Origin: Schlegelella_A sp038318385
GTDB lineage: Bacteria; Pseudomonadota; Gammaproteobacteria; Burkholderiales; Burkholderiaceae_C
Direction: 5' to 3'
DNA: 64,000 nt
Assembly (NCBI GenBank): GCA_038318385.1
Contig: JBBQCD010000001.1
Location: forward strand, 1 to 64,000
Part shown: one piece after another, positions 8,291-16,249 of the stretch
Position numbering within the stretch: the first letter of the stretch is position 1
Layout of the letters: each line of letters begins with the position of its first letter
Notes under the pieces: generated by a model
The model's database searches: none
Told to the model about the DNA's origin: nothing
What the model saw: only the letters and a program-made list of their open reading frames with translations
Made by a program: the position numbers and the translations under genes

Positions 8291-9109
8291 GTGCGCTACC
8301 GCGTCGTCATCCCGGTCCTGAACCAGCTCGACTACAGCCGCCAGTGCGTCGCCAGTCTGCAAGCGAGCGGCACGCCGGCCGAAGCGCTGCTCGTCATCGA
8401 CAACGGCAGCACGGACGACACCCCGGTCTGGCTGGCGGCGCATCCGGAGATCCCGTCGCTGCGCAATCCGGTCAACCTCGGCTGCGGCGGCGCCTGGACC
8501 CAGGGCGCGCTGCTCGCCGATGCCGAGTGGGCCGTGCTGCTGAACAACGACGTGATCGTTTCCGACCAGGCGATGGACCGCACGCTCGACGCCGCCGAGC
8601 GCCACGGCCTCGATGTCGTCAGCCCGGCGCTCGCAGAGGGCGCCCTCGACTACGACTTTCCCGCGCATGCCGCCGCCTTCTGCGAGCGCATGGCAGGCAC
8701 GCTGCGCCGTGGTTGGTTCCACGGCGTCGGCTTCGCCGTCCGACGCCGCGTCTTCGAAACCATCGGCTTTCCCGACACCGACCGCCAGCTCGGCGGCCGC
8801 GAGGACGTCGAATTCCTGGTGCGATGCGGCCGCAACGCCATTCCGGTCGGTACCGTCGGCGACGCCCTGCTGCATCACTTCGGGTCGATCACGCAGAAGG
8901 CGATCAAGCTCGAGACCGGGCAGAGCGACCTCGGCGACCGCGACCACTTCTACCGCAAGCTCGGCATGGGCTGGCTCGAGCGCAAGCGCTTCAAGCGCGA
9001 ACGCCGCGATTCGGCGCAGCGCTGGGCAGAGGACGAGATGGCGCAGCGCGGTTACGCGCTGCACATGCAACGCATCCGCGGTGGGTGGGAAGCGACTCGG
9101 CACCTGTGA
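8291..9109 (+). CDS. Family-2 glycosyltransferase
   Basis: The 272-residue protein starts at GTG, four bases after the previous stop, directly into the GT-A strand VVIPVLNQLDYSRQCVASL. Motifs are VIDNGSTDDTP, WAVLLNNDVIVSDQ (metal-binding region), WFHGVGFAVRR and GGREDVEFLVRCG. This is the rhamnosyltransferase-like arrangement seen in O-antigen and polysaccharide enzymes. Donor and acceptor cannot be told. It converges on the minus-strand sugar cluster. Confidence 0.85.
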   Translation: MRYRVVIPVLNQLDYSRQCVASLQASGTPAEALLVIDNGSTDDTPVWLAAHPEIPSLRNPVNLGCGGAWTQGALLADAEWAVLLNNDVIVSDQAMDRTLDAAERHGLDVVSPALAEGALDYDFPAHAAAFCERMAGTLRRGWFHGVGFAVRRRVFETIGFPDTDRQLGGREDVEFLVRCGRNAIPVGTVGDALLHHFGSITQKAIKLETGQSDLGDRDHFYRKLGMGWLERKRFKRERRDSAQRWAEDEMAQRGYALHMQRIRGGWEATRHL

Positions 9110-9131
9110 GGTCAGGTGTCCCTATTCGCCG

Positions 9132-9998
9132 TCATGTACCGACGATGTATCGACTCTCTTCGCGCGTGATCAAGTTGAGCTGACCCACGCAGTTCCGGGT
9201 CCATATTCGTTCTGTCCAGCCAGGCGTATGGCGATAGAGCACGTTCGTCGAACTGTCGATGCGCAAGCGCTTCAGAAGAAGCCAACTCCCCAGACGCTCC
9301 GCGCAGAACGCCCATGCGCGAGTCTGGTATCCCGAGCGCAGTCGCGTGTAACGCTGAACGCAAGCTCGCACGACCTGCTCGACCGCACCAATGCTGGCCA
9401 ACCAGAAGTCCACCGGATAGACGCCGAGTTCAACTCCCCCTGGGATGAACACGTCCTCCTTCAGGAAGGGCTCTACCTCCCGCGACGCAATCACGCCCTG
9501 TTCCACAGCCTCGGCGCAGAAGCGAAGCAAATCCTCGACGTGATGTGCTCCCACGTAGTCGCGAAGATAGCCCCGCCGATGCCAGAACAAGCGCGTGAAG
9601 TGCAATGGAGCGCACAGGAGAAAACTTCGATCACCCGGATCGAGAAAGTCTCCCAACGCGCCGCCGCGGAGCGCGTCCAAGGGGACCAGATCCATGACGC
9701 GGTAGTTTGGTGCCGGGGCACGCACGATTCGGCGCGGAGAAACGAACTTTCGATACTGGCAAATGCCGATTCGCGTGGCATCGGGCCGATGCCGAAGAAG
9801 GTAGTTCTTGATAGCGAAACTGCCTGCCGTTCCTCCCAGGACGGGATGATGCGCTTCCCAATCCGGTGCGAGGTCACGCAGATTCCAAAGTCCAGCCGCC
9901 TGGGCTTCGCCGAGGTAGATGGGTGTCACCCAGCTGGGCGGCTCCAACCACAAAGGTACATGGGTGACACATGCATAGACCAGTCCTGAATCAGGCAT
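9132..9998 (-). CDS. Unknown protein at the end of the sugar operon, possibly DUF4422-like
   Basis: A 288-residue soluble protein that I do not firmly recognise. VYACVTHVPLW at the start, IGICQYRKFVSPRR in the middle and CAERLGSWLLLKRL near the end resemble, in order, landmarks of DUF4422 putative glycosyltransferases (ATHK, GLCHYRRY, AERLFSIWL); this is a weak similarity. Two 60-base samples are about 58% G+C, below the rest of the cluster, suggesting separate acquisition. It lies 12 bases after the CmcI-like gene in the same direction. Confidence 0.6.
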   Translation of the reverse strand: MPDSGLVYACVTHVPLWLEPPSWVTPIYLGEAQAAGLWNLRDLAPDWEAHHPVLGGTAGSFAIKNYLLRHRPDATRIGICQYRKFVSPRRIVRAPAPNYRVMDLVPLDALRGGALGDFLDPGDRSFLLCAPLHFTRLFWHRRGYLRDYVGAHHVEDLLRFCAEAVEQGVIASREVEPFLKEDVFIPGGVELGVYPVDFWLASIGAVEQVVRACVQRYTRLRSGYQTRAWAFCAERLGSWLLLKRLRIDSSTNVLYRHTPGWTERIWTRNCVGQLNLITREESRYIVGT

Positions 9999-10010
9999 GC
10001 TACGGCCACC

Positions 10011-10766
10011 TCAGCGAACGCGCTTCAAATAGCCGTCCGGGGCGACGCTGACCAGCAGCTTGTGGTCGATGTCCTTGCGGATCTCGAATTCGGGGTGGCG
10101 CTTGAGGTAGTCGAAGACGGCCGTCTTCGGGTTGTCGCCCGGGCCCCAGGGGCGGTCGGGGAACATCTCCGCCGGCATGTCCTCGATGACGGTGTCGAAG
10201 ACGACGCAGTAGCTGCCGACCGACGTCATCGGCGCGTAGGCTTCGAGCTCGGCGAGGACGTGCGCGTGCGTGTGGTTGCTGTCGAGCGAGACCAGCACAC
10301 GTTGCCTGCCTGCCGCCAGCGCCGCGACCTGTGCGACCACGTCGGGCGCCACGCTCGACCCCTGGATCATGGTGATGCGTCGCGCCAGCGGATGGGCGAC
10401 GATCGCGTCGCGGTTGTGGGCGCGGATGTCGATGTCGACGCCGACGACGCGGGCATCGGCCGGGCCGCCACAAGCCGCGTTGACCTCGAGCATCGAGGCC
10501 GAGAACACCAGCGAGCCGCCATGGGCGATGCCAGTCTCGACGATCAGGTCCGGCTGAACCGCCCAGATCAGCTCCTGCATCGCGACGATGTCCTGCGGGT
10601 ACTGGATGATGGGGCGACCGAGCCACTCGAAGTGGTACGAATACTTGCGCCGGTTCGCGAGGTTGACCCACTGCCGCGACGCCGCGCGCAACGCCTCGTC
10701 GGCGCCCTGTGCGGCGATCTCTTCGCGGCCTTCCTGCATGAACTGTTCGTAGGGCGTCATCTTCAT
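10011..10766 (-). CDS. CmcI-like / rhamnosyl O-methyltransferase family protein
   Basis: This 251-residue protein carries the hallmark of the cephalosporin hydroxylase-named family (PF04989): YSYHFEWLGRPIIQYPQDI, QELIWAVQPDLIVETGIAHG and GSLVFSASM, then VVGVDIDIRAHNRD and VLVSLDSNHTHAHV. Despite the name, the fold is SAM-dependent, and members in sugar loci act as O-methyltransferases; that role is inferred here. Its ATG overlaps the NeuD-like stop (ATGA), indicating coupling. Confidence 0.85.
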   Translation of the reverse strand: MKMTPYEQFMQEGREEIAAQGADEALRAASRQWVNLANRRKYSYHFEWLGRPIIQYPQDIVAMQELIWAVQPDLIVETGIAHGGSLVFSASMLEVNAACGGPADARVVGVDIDIRAHNRDAIVAHPLARRITMIQGSSVAPDVVAQVAALAAGRQRVLVSLDSNHTHAHVLAELEAYAPMTSVGSYCVVFDTVIEDMPAEMFPDRPWGPGDNPKTAVFDYLKRHPEFEIRKDIDHKLLVSVAPDGYLKRVR

Positions 10767-11437
10767 GTCCTCGTGTTGATTCGTGCCGGATTTCCGCGCA
10801 CCACCGCGCCGGCCGGAACGTCGCGAGTCACCACCGCGCCGGCGCCGACCAGCGCGCCCGCGCCGACCGCAAGCCGCGGCAGCACGACCGCACCGGCTCC
10901 GATCATCGCCCGCGCGCCGATCCTGACGCAGCCGCAGACGGTCGCTCCCGGTGCAACGTGCACGCCGTCGCCGACGACGCACTCGTGGTCGACGCTGGCT
11001 GCGTGGTTGACGATGCAGGCGGCGCCGAGCACCGCGTCGGCGGCGACGACGGCCCGTGCCAGCACCTGCGTGCCGGCGCCGAGCCGGGCGCTCTGGCAGA
11101 CGGATGCGTCGGGATGGACCAGCGGGGCCAGCGCCATGCCGCGGCGCACGAACAGCTGCTGGATCGCCAGGCGGTCGGCACCCCGATGGCCGCCGATCGC
11201 GGCCAGGCCCCGAACCTCGGCGAGCGCCGCCGTGGCATCGGCCCACTGCGCGAAGCCGGCTTCGCCGATGTAGAGCGGCACACCCGACAGCGCCTGCGCC
11301 GCCGGATCGTTGTCGAAGGTCGCGATGAGTCGGCCACCGAGTGCGCGGATCAGGCTGGCCAGCACCTTCGCATGGCCGGAGCTGCCCCAGATCGCATAGC
11401 GCACGTCGGCCGCGTCGGGTGTCGGCCTGCTAGGCAC
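10763..11437 (-). CDS. NeuD/PglD-family sugar N/O-acyltransferase
   Basis: A 224-residue protein. The N-terminal Rossmann-like PglD_N domain has YAIWGSSGHAKVLASLI. The C-terminal half is a left-handed beta-helix of hexapeptide repeats such as LGAACIVNHAASVDHECVVG, DGVHVAPGATVCGCVRIGA and GALVGAGAVVTRDVP. Such enzymes acetylate a sugar amine using acetyl-CoA. Following a DegT aminotransferase, it probably acylates the amine that enzyme installs. It starts at GTG inside the aminotransferase stop region, an eight-base overlap. Confidence 0.9.
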   Translation of the reverse strand: MPSRPTPDAADVRYAIWGSSGHAKVLASLIRALGGRLIATFDNDPAAQALSGVPLYIGEAGFAQWADATAALAEVRGLAAIGGHRGADRLAIQQLFVRRGMALAPLVHPDASVCQSARLGAGTQVLARAVVAADAVLGAACIVNHAASVDHECVVGDGVHVAPGATVCGCVRIGARAMIGAGAVVLPRLAVGAGALVGAGAVVTRDVPAGAVVRGNPARINTRT

Positions 11438-12545
11438 CGAGCAGCTCCCGCAGCGGCGCGACGACGCGCCGCTGCTCGTCGTCGGTCATGTCATGGAAGC
11501 TCGGCAGGTTGATCGCGCGCCGCGGAATGTCGGCCGCCAGCTTGCCGCCCGGTCGCGGCGCGAACATCGGCAGGCTCGAGAGAGGATGGAAGAAGACGCG
11601 GGCATCGATGTCGAGCGCGGCGAACGCCGCCTGCAACCGCTCGCGTGTCACCCCGGTCTCGGGCGCGAAGACCACTGTCGGCATCCAGGCGCCATTGCGC
11701 GTGCCGGGAGCCTCCGGGTTCATCGACACGCCCGGGCAGCCGGCGAGCAGCGCGCGGTAGCGCTGCAGGATCGCGTGCTTGCGAGATTCGAGGACGGCGA
11801 TGCGCTCGAGCTGGCCGCAGCCGATCGCCGCCTGCACGTTCGACATCTTGTACTTGTAGCCGACGACGTCGGGCCAGAACTGGCGCTTCTGCCCGCGGGC
11901 GCGGCCGTGGTTGGACAGCGTCAGCACGCGCTCGTGGAGCGCGTCGTCGTCGGTGACGAACATGCCGCCCTCGCCGGTCGTCAGCGTCTTCGTGCCGTGG
12001 AACGAGAAGGCGCCGAAGGCACCCATGCTGCCGGCACGCTTGCCGTGCCAGACCGCACCGATCGCCTCGGCGGCGTCTTCGACGACGGGGATGCCGCGCT
12101 CGCGGCCGATCGCCAGCAGCCGGTCCATTGCGCAGAGGTTGCCGTAGAGATGCACCGCCAGGATCGCCTTGGTGCGCGGCGTGATCGCGGCCTCGACCTG
12201 GTCCGGGTCGAGGCACCAGCTGTCGGCCAGGATGTCGACGAACACCGGCTCGGCGCCGAGGTGGACCACTGGGGCCACCGAAGCGACCCAGTTGGTGTCG
12301 GCGAGGATGACCTCGTCGCCCGGACCGATGCCGAGCGCGGCCAGACCCATGTGCAGCGCCCCTGTGCAGCTCGAGGTGGCGATCGCGTGGCGCACGCCGA
12401 GATAGTCGCGGAACCGGGCCTCGAAGCGGTTCAGGTAGTCGTAGCAGTGCTCGCCCCAGCCGTTGCGGGTCGCGTCGGTCGCGTAGCCGACCTCGAGCTC
12501 GGTGATCGACGGTCGGGTGTACGGAATGCGCGTCGGCGTGGTCAT
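11430..12545 (-). CDS. DegT/DnrJ/EryC1/StrS sugar aminotransferase
   Basis: A PLP enzyme of 371 residues that converts a keto-sugar nucleotide to an amino sugar. It has RNGWGEHCYDYLNRFE, ATSSCTGALHMGLAALGIGP, EDAAEAIGAVWHGKRAG and the PLP lysine in SFHGTKTLTTGEGGMF. The substrate is likely the CDP-keto-sugar made by the upstream rfbF/rfbG products. Its start overlaps the methyltransferase stop, and it is followed by the matching acyltransferase. Confidence 0.93.
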   Translation of the reverse strand: MTTPTRIPYTRPSITELEVGYATDATRNGWGEHCYDYLNRFEARFRDYLGVRHAIATSSCTGALHMGLAALGIGPGDEVILADTNWVASVAPVVHLGAEPVFVDILADSWCLDPDQVEAAITPRTKAILAVHLYGNLCAMDRLLAIGRERGIPVVEDAAEAIGAVWHGKRAGSMGAFGAFSFHGTKTLTTGEGGMFVTDDDALHERVLTLSNHGRARGQKRQFWPDVVGYKYKMSNVQAAIGCGQLERIAVLESRKHAILQRYRALLAGCPGVSMNPEAPGTRNGAWMPTVVFAPETGVTRERLQAAFAALDIDARVFFHPLSSLPMFAPRPGGKLAADIPRRAINLPSFHDMTDDEQRRVVAPLRELLGA

Positions 12546-13768
12546 GCGACCTCCAGTCGCGGCACCGCGGTGACGAAACGCCCGCCCCAGCTCCGCACGG
12601 CGGCAAGCTGCGTCGTCAGCTCGGTGCGCAGGTTCCACGGCAGCAGCACGACGTAGTCGGGGCGCAGTGCCAGGAGGCGCGCCTCGTCGACGATCGGGAT
12701 GCGGCTGCCCGGCATGAATCGGCTCTGCTTGGCGGGGTTGCGATCGACGACGAAGGCGACGAGGTCGGGGCGGACGCCGGCGTAGTTCATCAAGGTATTG
12801 CCCTTGGCGGCAGCGCCGTAGGCGGCCACGCTCTTGCCGGCCCGCTTCGCCTCGATCAGAAAGGCGTGGAAATCGTTCTTCACGCGATCGGCCTCGGCCT
12901 GGAAGCCGGCGTAGAACGCGGCCGACGCCATGCCCGCATCGAGCTCCTGGCGTGCGAGTGCATCGACACGCGCGGCGCGCGGCCGGTCACCGCCGGCGCT
13001 GCGCTGGGCATACACGCGCAAGCTGCCGCCGTGCGTCGGCAGCTCCTCGACGTCGAACACCGCCAGGCCGTTCGCGGCGAAGACGCGCTCGACGGCTGTC
13101 AGCGACAGGTAGGAGTAGTGCTCGTGGTAGGCGGTGTCGAACTGGTTCTCACGCACCATGCGCAGCAGGTGCGGAAACTCGAACGTCGCCACGCCCGCGG
13201 GCTTGAGCAGCCCGGCGAAGCCGGCGACGAAGTCGTTGATGTCGGGCACATGAGCCAGCACGTTGTTGGCGGCGACGAGGTCCACCGCGCGTCCCTGGGC
13301 GACGAGTTCGTCGGCGAGGCCTACGCCGAAGAAGCGCTCGACGATCTCGATGCCCTTGGCGCGCGCCGCAGCCGCCGTGCCGGCGGTAGGCTCGACGCCG
13401 TAGCAGGGAATGCCGGCGTCGCGCACGTACTGCAGGAGATAGCCGTCGTTCGCCGCGATTTCGGCAACGAGGCTTTGCGGCGTCAGCGCGAACCGCTCAC
13501 GCATCGCCTCCACATAGGCCCGGCTGTGCGCGAGCCACGAAGTCGAGAACGAGCTGAAATAAGCGTAGTCGTCGGTGAAGAGGGCTTCGCGCCCGGCATG
13601 GTCCTCGGTCTGCACCAGCCAGCACGACTCGCAGACGAGGAGCCGCAGCGGGTACCAGACCTCGGGCGCGCGCAGCGCCGCCTCGCTCAGGTAGGCGTTG
13701 GAGGGCGGCGCGCTGCCGAGGTCGAGAAAAGGCAGCGCCAGCGCGGTGCCACAGTGGCGACACTTCAA
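12542..13768 (-). CDS. Zinc-binding sugar C-methyltransferase (NovU/TylCIII type)
   Basis: SAM-dependent enzymes of this family add a methyl branch to keto-sugar nucleotides. The 408-residue protein has an N-terminal zinc domain (CRHCG and CESCW), a class I methyltransferase core (EIAANDGYLLQYVRDAGI, VEPTAGTAAAA, NNVLAHVPDINDFV), and a C-terminal domain with YGAAAKGNTLMNYAG and VVDRNPAKQSRFMPG. The start is a TTG overlapping the upstream stop as TTGA; no later start keeps the first zinc pair. It implies that the product sugar is branched. Confidence 0.92.
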   Translation of the reverse strand: MKCRHCGTALALPFLDLGSAPPSNAYLSEAALRAPEVWYPLRLLVCESCWLVQTEDHAGREALFTDDYAYFSSFSTSWLAHSRAYVEAMRERFALTPQSLVAEIAANDGYLLQYVRDAGIPCYGVEPTAGTAAAARAKGIEIVERFFGVGLADELVAQGRAVDLVAANNVLAHVPDINDFVAGFAGLLKPAGVATFEFPHLLRMVRENQFDTAYHEHYSYLSLTAVERVFAANGLAVFDVEELPTHGGSLRVYAQRSAGGDRPRAARVDALARQELDAGMASAAFYAGFQAEADRVKNDFHAFLIEAKRAGKSVAAYGAAAKGNTLMNYAGVRPDLVAFVVDRNPAKQSRFMPGSRIPIVDEARLLALRPDYVVLLPWNLRTELTTQLAAVRSWGGRFVTAVPRLEVA

Positions 13769-14421
13769 ACGGCGACTCCGGGATAGGACGCGTCGATCAT
13801 CGGCTGGCTCGCGTCCCGCGCCGACAGGCCCTCGGGCGGCAGCGGCCAGGTGATCGCGATGCGCGGATCGAGCGGGTTCAGGCCGGCATCGGCCGCGGCG
13901 ACGTGAGCTGTCGAGTGGCAGTACAGCATCTCGACATTGTCGGTCAGCGCCTGCAGGCCATGGGCGCAGCCCTGCGGGATCAGCAACGCCACGCCGTTGT
14001 CCGCCGAGAGCCGCTCGGCATGCCACTGCAGGAAGGTCGGCGAGCCGTGGCGGAGATCGACCACGACGTCCCAGACTTCGCCGCGCAGGCAGCTCACCAG
14101 TTTCACCTCGGCATGCGGCGGGTGCTGGAAGTGCAGCCCGCGCACGGTGCCGCGCCGGACCGTCACGGTGAGGTTCATCTGCGCGACCGGCCCGGCCCAG
14201 CCGGCGGCGCCCAGCTCCTCGGCGCAGAACAGCCGCGTCAGCGAACCGCGCGCATCGCCGCGCGGCTGGCGCGTGACGCGCATGACGCCGGCGAGCCCCG
14301 TCGCTTCGATCACGAATCGGCGCGCTGCGGTGTCTCCGCTCCCAGCCGCGATTGCCAGTTCAGTCCCGGTCCCGATCTCGACGCCGGCTCCGGTTGCGCC
14401 GACTCGTTCCGCACCGCTCAT
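13765..14421 (-). CDS. RfbC-like nucleotide-sugar 3,5-epimerase
   Basis: A cupin enzyme. The core runs from about residue 47 with GDARGSLTRLFCAEELG, TVRRGTVRGLHFQHPPHAE (catalytic-type His), KLVSCLRGEVWDVVVDLRHG and IPQGCAHGLQALTDNVEMLY. The classic substrate is dTDP-4-keto-6-deoxyglucose. Here no dTDP-sugar genes are adjacent, while CDP-glucose genes are, so the substrate is probably a CDP-keto-sugar (inference). About 45 extra N-terminal residues precede the core, so the true start could be later. The start overlaps rfbG (ATGA). Confidence 0.88.
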   Translation of the reverse strand: MSGAERVGATGAGVEIGTGTELAIAAGSGDTAARRFVIEATGLAGVMRVTRQPRGDARGSLTRLFCAEELGAAGWAGPVAQMNLTVTVRRGTVRGLHFQHPPHAEVKLVSCLRGEVWDVVVDLRHGSPTFLQWHAERLSADNGVALLIPQGCAHGLQALTDNVEMLYCHSTAHVAAADAGLNPLDPRIAITWPLPPEGLSARDASQPMIDASYPGVAV

Positions 14422-15479
14422 GCTGCGGCCTCGTGATCGGCGATGTCGGTCGCGCACAGCGCCCGCGCGTCGGCGCCGTCGGCGAGAGCGCGGTACCAGC
14501 GCATCGAGCGCTGCACCGCCTCGGTCAGCGCCCAGCGCGGCTCCACGTCGAGCGTCGTGCGCGCCTTCGCGATCTCGAGCGCGAGCCAGCCGGCTTCGTG
14601 CGGACCTTCCGCACCGTCGCCGCCAGCCCACTCGCCGCGACCATAGGCCTCGCGGGCCAGGCAAACGACACGGCCGACCGTTGCGGCCTCGTCCGTCGGT
14701 GGCCCGAAGTTGTACGCCCCCGCGAGGGCGGGTTCGTGCCACAGGGCCTCGACCAATCGCAGGTACGCCGCGAGCGGCTCCACCACGTGCTGCCACGGCC
14801 GCACCGCATCCGGTCGCCGCACCTGAAGGGTCGCCCCCCGCTCCCAGGCGCGAACGGCATCGGGGATCAGCCGGTCCTCGGCCCAGTCGCCGCCGCCGAT
14901 GACGTTGCCGGCGCGCGCGGTGGCGACGGCGACGCCGCGCGCGGCCAGGAAGGCGTCGCGATAGCTCACGACGACGATCTCCGCGGCGGCCTTGCTCGCG
15001 CTGTAGGGATCGTGGCCGCCGAGCGCATCGGTCTCGCGGTAAGGGAACGCGTGCTCGAGGTTGCGATAGACCTTGTCGGTGGTGACGACGACCACCACGC
15101 GCACCCCCCCCTGCTCGCGCAGCGCGTCCAGCACGTGGGCAGTGCCCATCACGTTGACGGCATGGGTGGCCAGCGGGTCGCGGTAGCCGGCGCGCACCAG
15201 CGACTGCGCGGCCAGGTGCAGCACGATCTCGGGTCGGCTCTCCCGGACGAGCGCCGCCACTGCCGCCGCGTCACGAATATCACAGAGCCGGCTGTCGCAC
15301 AGCTCGGCCACGCGGGCGCCGTCGAACAGGTTCGGCGTCGTCGTCGGCGCCAGGGCCGCCCCGGTGACGACGGCGCCGAGCCGATGCAGCCACTGCACCA
15401 GCCACGCGCCCTTGAAGCCGGTGTGGCCGGTGAGCAGCACGCGCCGGCCGCGCCAGAACGCCGGGTCGGGGTTGCGCAT
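14418..15479 (-). CDS. rfbG: CDP-glucose 4,6-dehydratase
   Basis: A short-chain dehydrogenase/reductase enzyme converting CDP-glucose to CDP-4-keto-6-deoxyglucose. The 353-residue protein has the NAD loop LLTGHTGFKGAWLVQW, AAQSLVRAGYRDPLATHAVN, the TTDK block with catalytic YSASK (GGHDPYSASKAAAE) and GNVIGGGDWAEDRLIPD, all characteristic of RfbG. The ATG overlaps the rfbF stop (TGATG). The usual next enzyme, the RfbH 3-dehydratase, is absent from this window. Confidence 0.95.
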   Translation of the reverse strand: MRNPDPAFWRGRRVLLTGHTGFKGAWLVQWLHRLGAVVTGAALAPTTTPNLFDGARVAELCDSRLCDIRDAAAVAALVRESRPEIVLHLAAQSLVRAGYRDPLATHAVNVMGTAHVLDALREQGGVRVVVVVTTDKVYRNLEHAFPYRETDALGGHDPYSASKAAAEIVVVSYRDAFLAARGVAVATARAGNVIGGGDWAEDRLIPDAVRAWERGATLQVRRPDAVRPWQHVVEPLAAYLRLVEALWHEPALAGAYNFGPPTDEAATVGRVVCLAREAYGRGEWAGGDGAEGPHEAGWLALEIAKARTTLDVEPRWALTEAVQRSMRWYRALADGADARALCATDIADHEAAA

Positions 15480-16249
15480 CACCACGTCTTCCACGGCGCC
15501 CGGCCGCTTTGCCACAACTCCTCGAGCAGGTTCTTCTCGCGCAGCGTGTCCATCGGCTGCCAGAAGCCGGTGTGAGTCCAGGCCATCAGTTCGCCATCGG
15601 CTGCCAGGCGCGTCAACGGTTCGCCTTCCCAGCTGGTGGCGTCGCCCTCGATGTAGTCGAGGCAGCGCGGCGACAGCACGAAAAAGCCGCCGTTGATCAG
15701 GCCGCCGTCGCCCCGCGGCTTCTCGGTGAAACCGCTCACCGCCGGGCCGTCGGTCGCGAGCGCGCCGTAGCGTCCGGGCGGCTGCACCGCGGTGATCGTC
15801 GCGAGCTTGCCGTGGGCGCGATGAAAGGCGATCGACGCGGCGATGTCAACGTCGGCGACGCCGTCGCCGTAGGTGAAGCAGAACGCTTCCTCGTCGCGGA
15901 CGTAGTCGGCCACGCGCTTCAGGCGCCCGCCGGTCATCGAATCCTCGCCGGTGTTGACGAGCGTCACCCGCCACGGCTCGGCCTGGCGGTGGTGCACTTC
16001 CATGCGGTTGTCGGCCAGGTCGAAGGTGACGTCGGACATGTGCAAAAAGTAGTTGGCGAAGTACTCCTTGATCACGTAGCCCTTGTAGCCGCAGCAGATC
16101 ACGAACTCGTTGACGCCGCCCGCCGCGTAGATCTTCAGGATGTGCCACAGGATCGGCTTGCCGCCGATCTCGATCATCGGCTTGGGCTTGAGGTTGGTCT
16201 CCTCCGAGATGCGGCTGCCGTAGCCGCCGGCGAGGATCACTGCTTTCAT
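15479..16249 (-). CDS. rfbF: Glucose-1-phosphate cytidylyltransferase
   Basis: Forms CDP-glucose from CTP and glucose-1-phosphate, the first committed step. The 256-residue protein opens with MKAVILAGGYGSRISEETN, then KPKPMIEIGGKPILWHILK, CFTYGDGVADVDI and HTGFWQPMDTLREKNLLEEL, matching RfbF closely in motif and length. Its ATG overlaps the heptosyltransferase stop by four bases, so the whole set appears translationally chained. Confidence 0.96.
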   Translation of the reverse strand: MKAVILAGGYGSRISEETNLKPKPMIEIGGKPILWHILKIYAAGGVNEFVICCGYKGYVIKEYFANYFLHMSDVTFDLADNRMEVHHRQAEPWRVTLVNTGEDSMTGGRLKRVADYVRDEEAFCFTYGDGVADVDIAASIAFHRAHGKLATITAVQPPGRYGALATDGPAVSGFTEKPRGDGGLINGGFFVLSPRCLDYIEGDATSWEGEPLTRLAADGELMAWTHTGFWQPMDTLREKNLLEELWQSGRAPWKTW

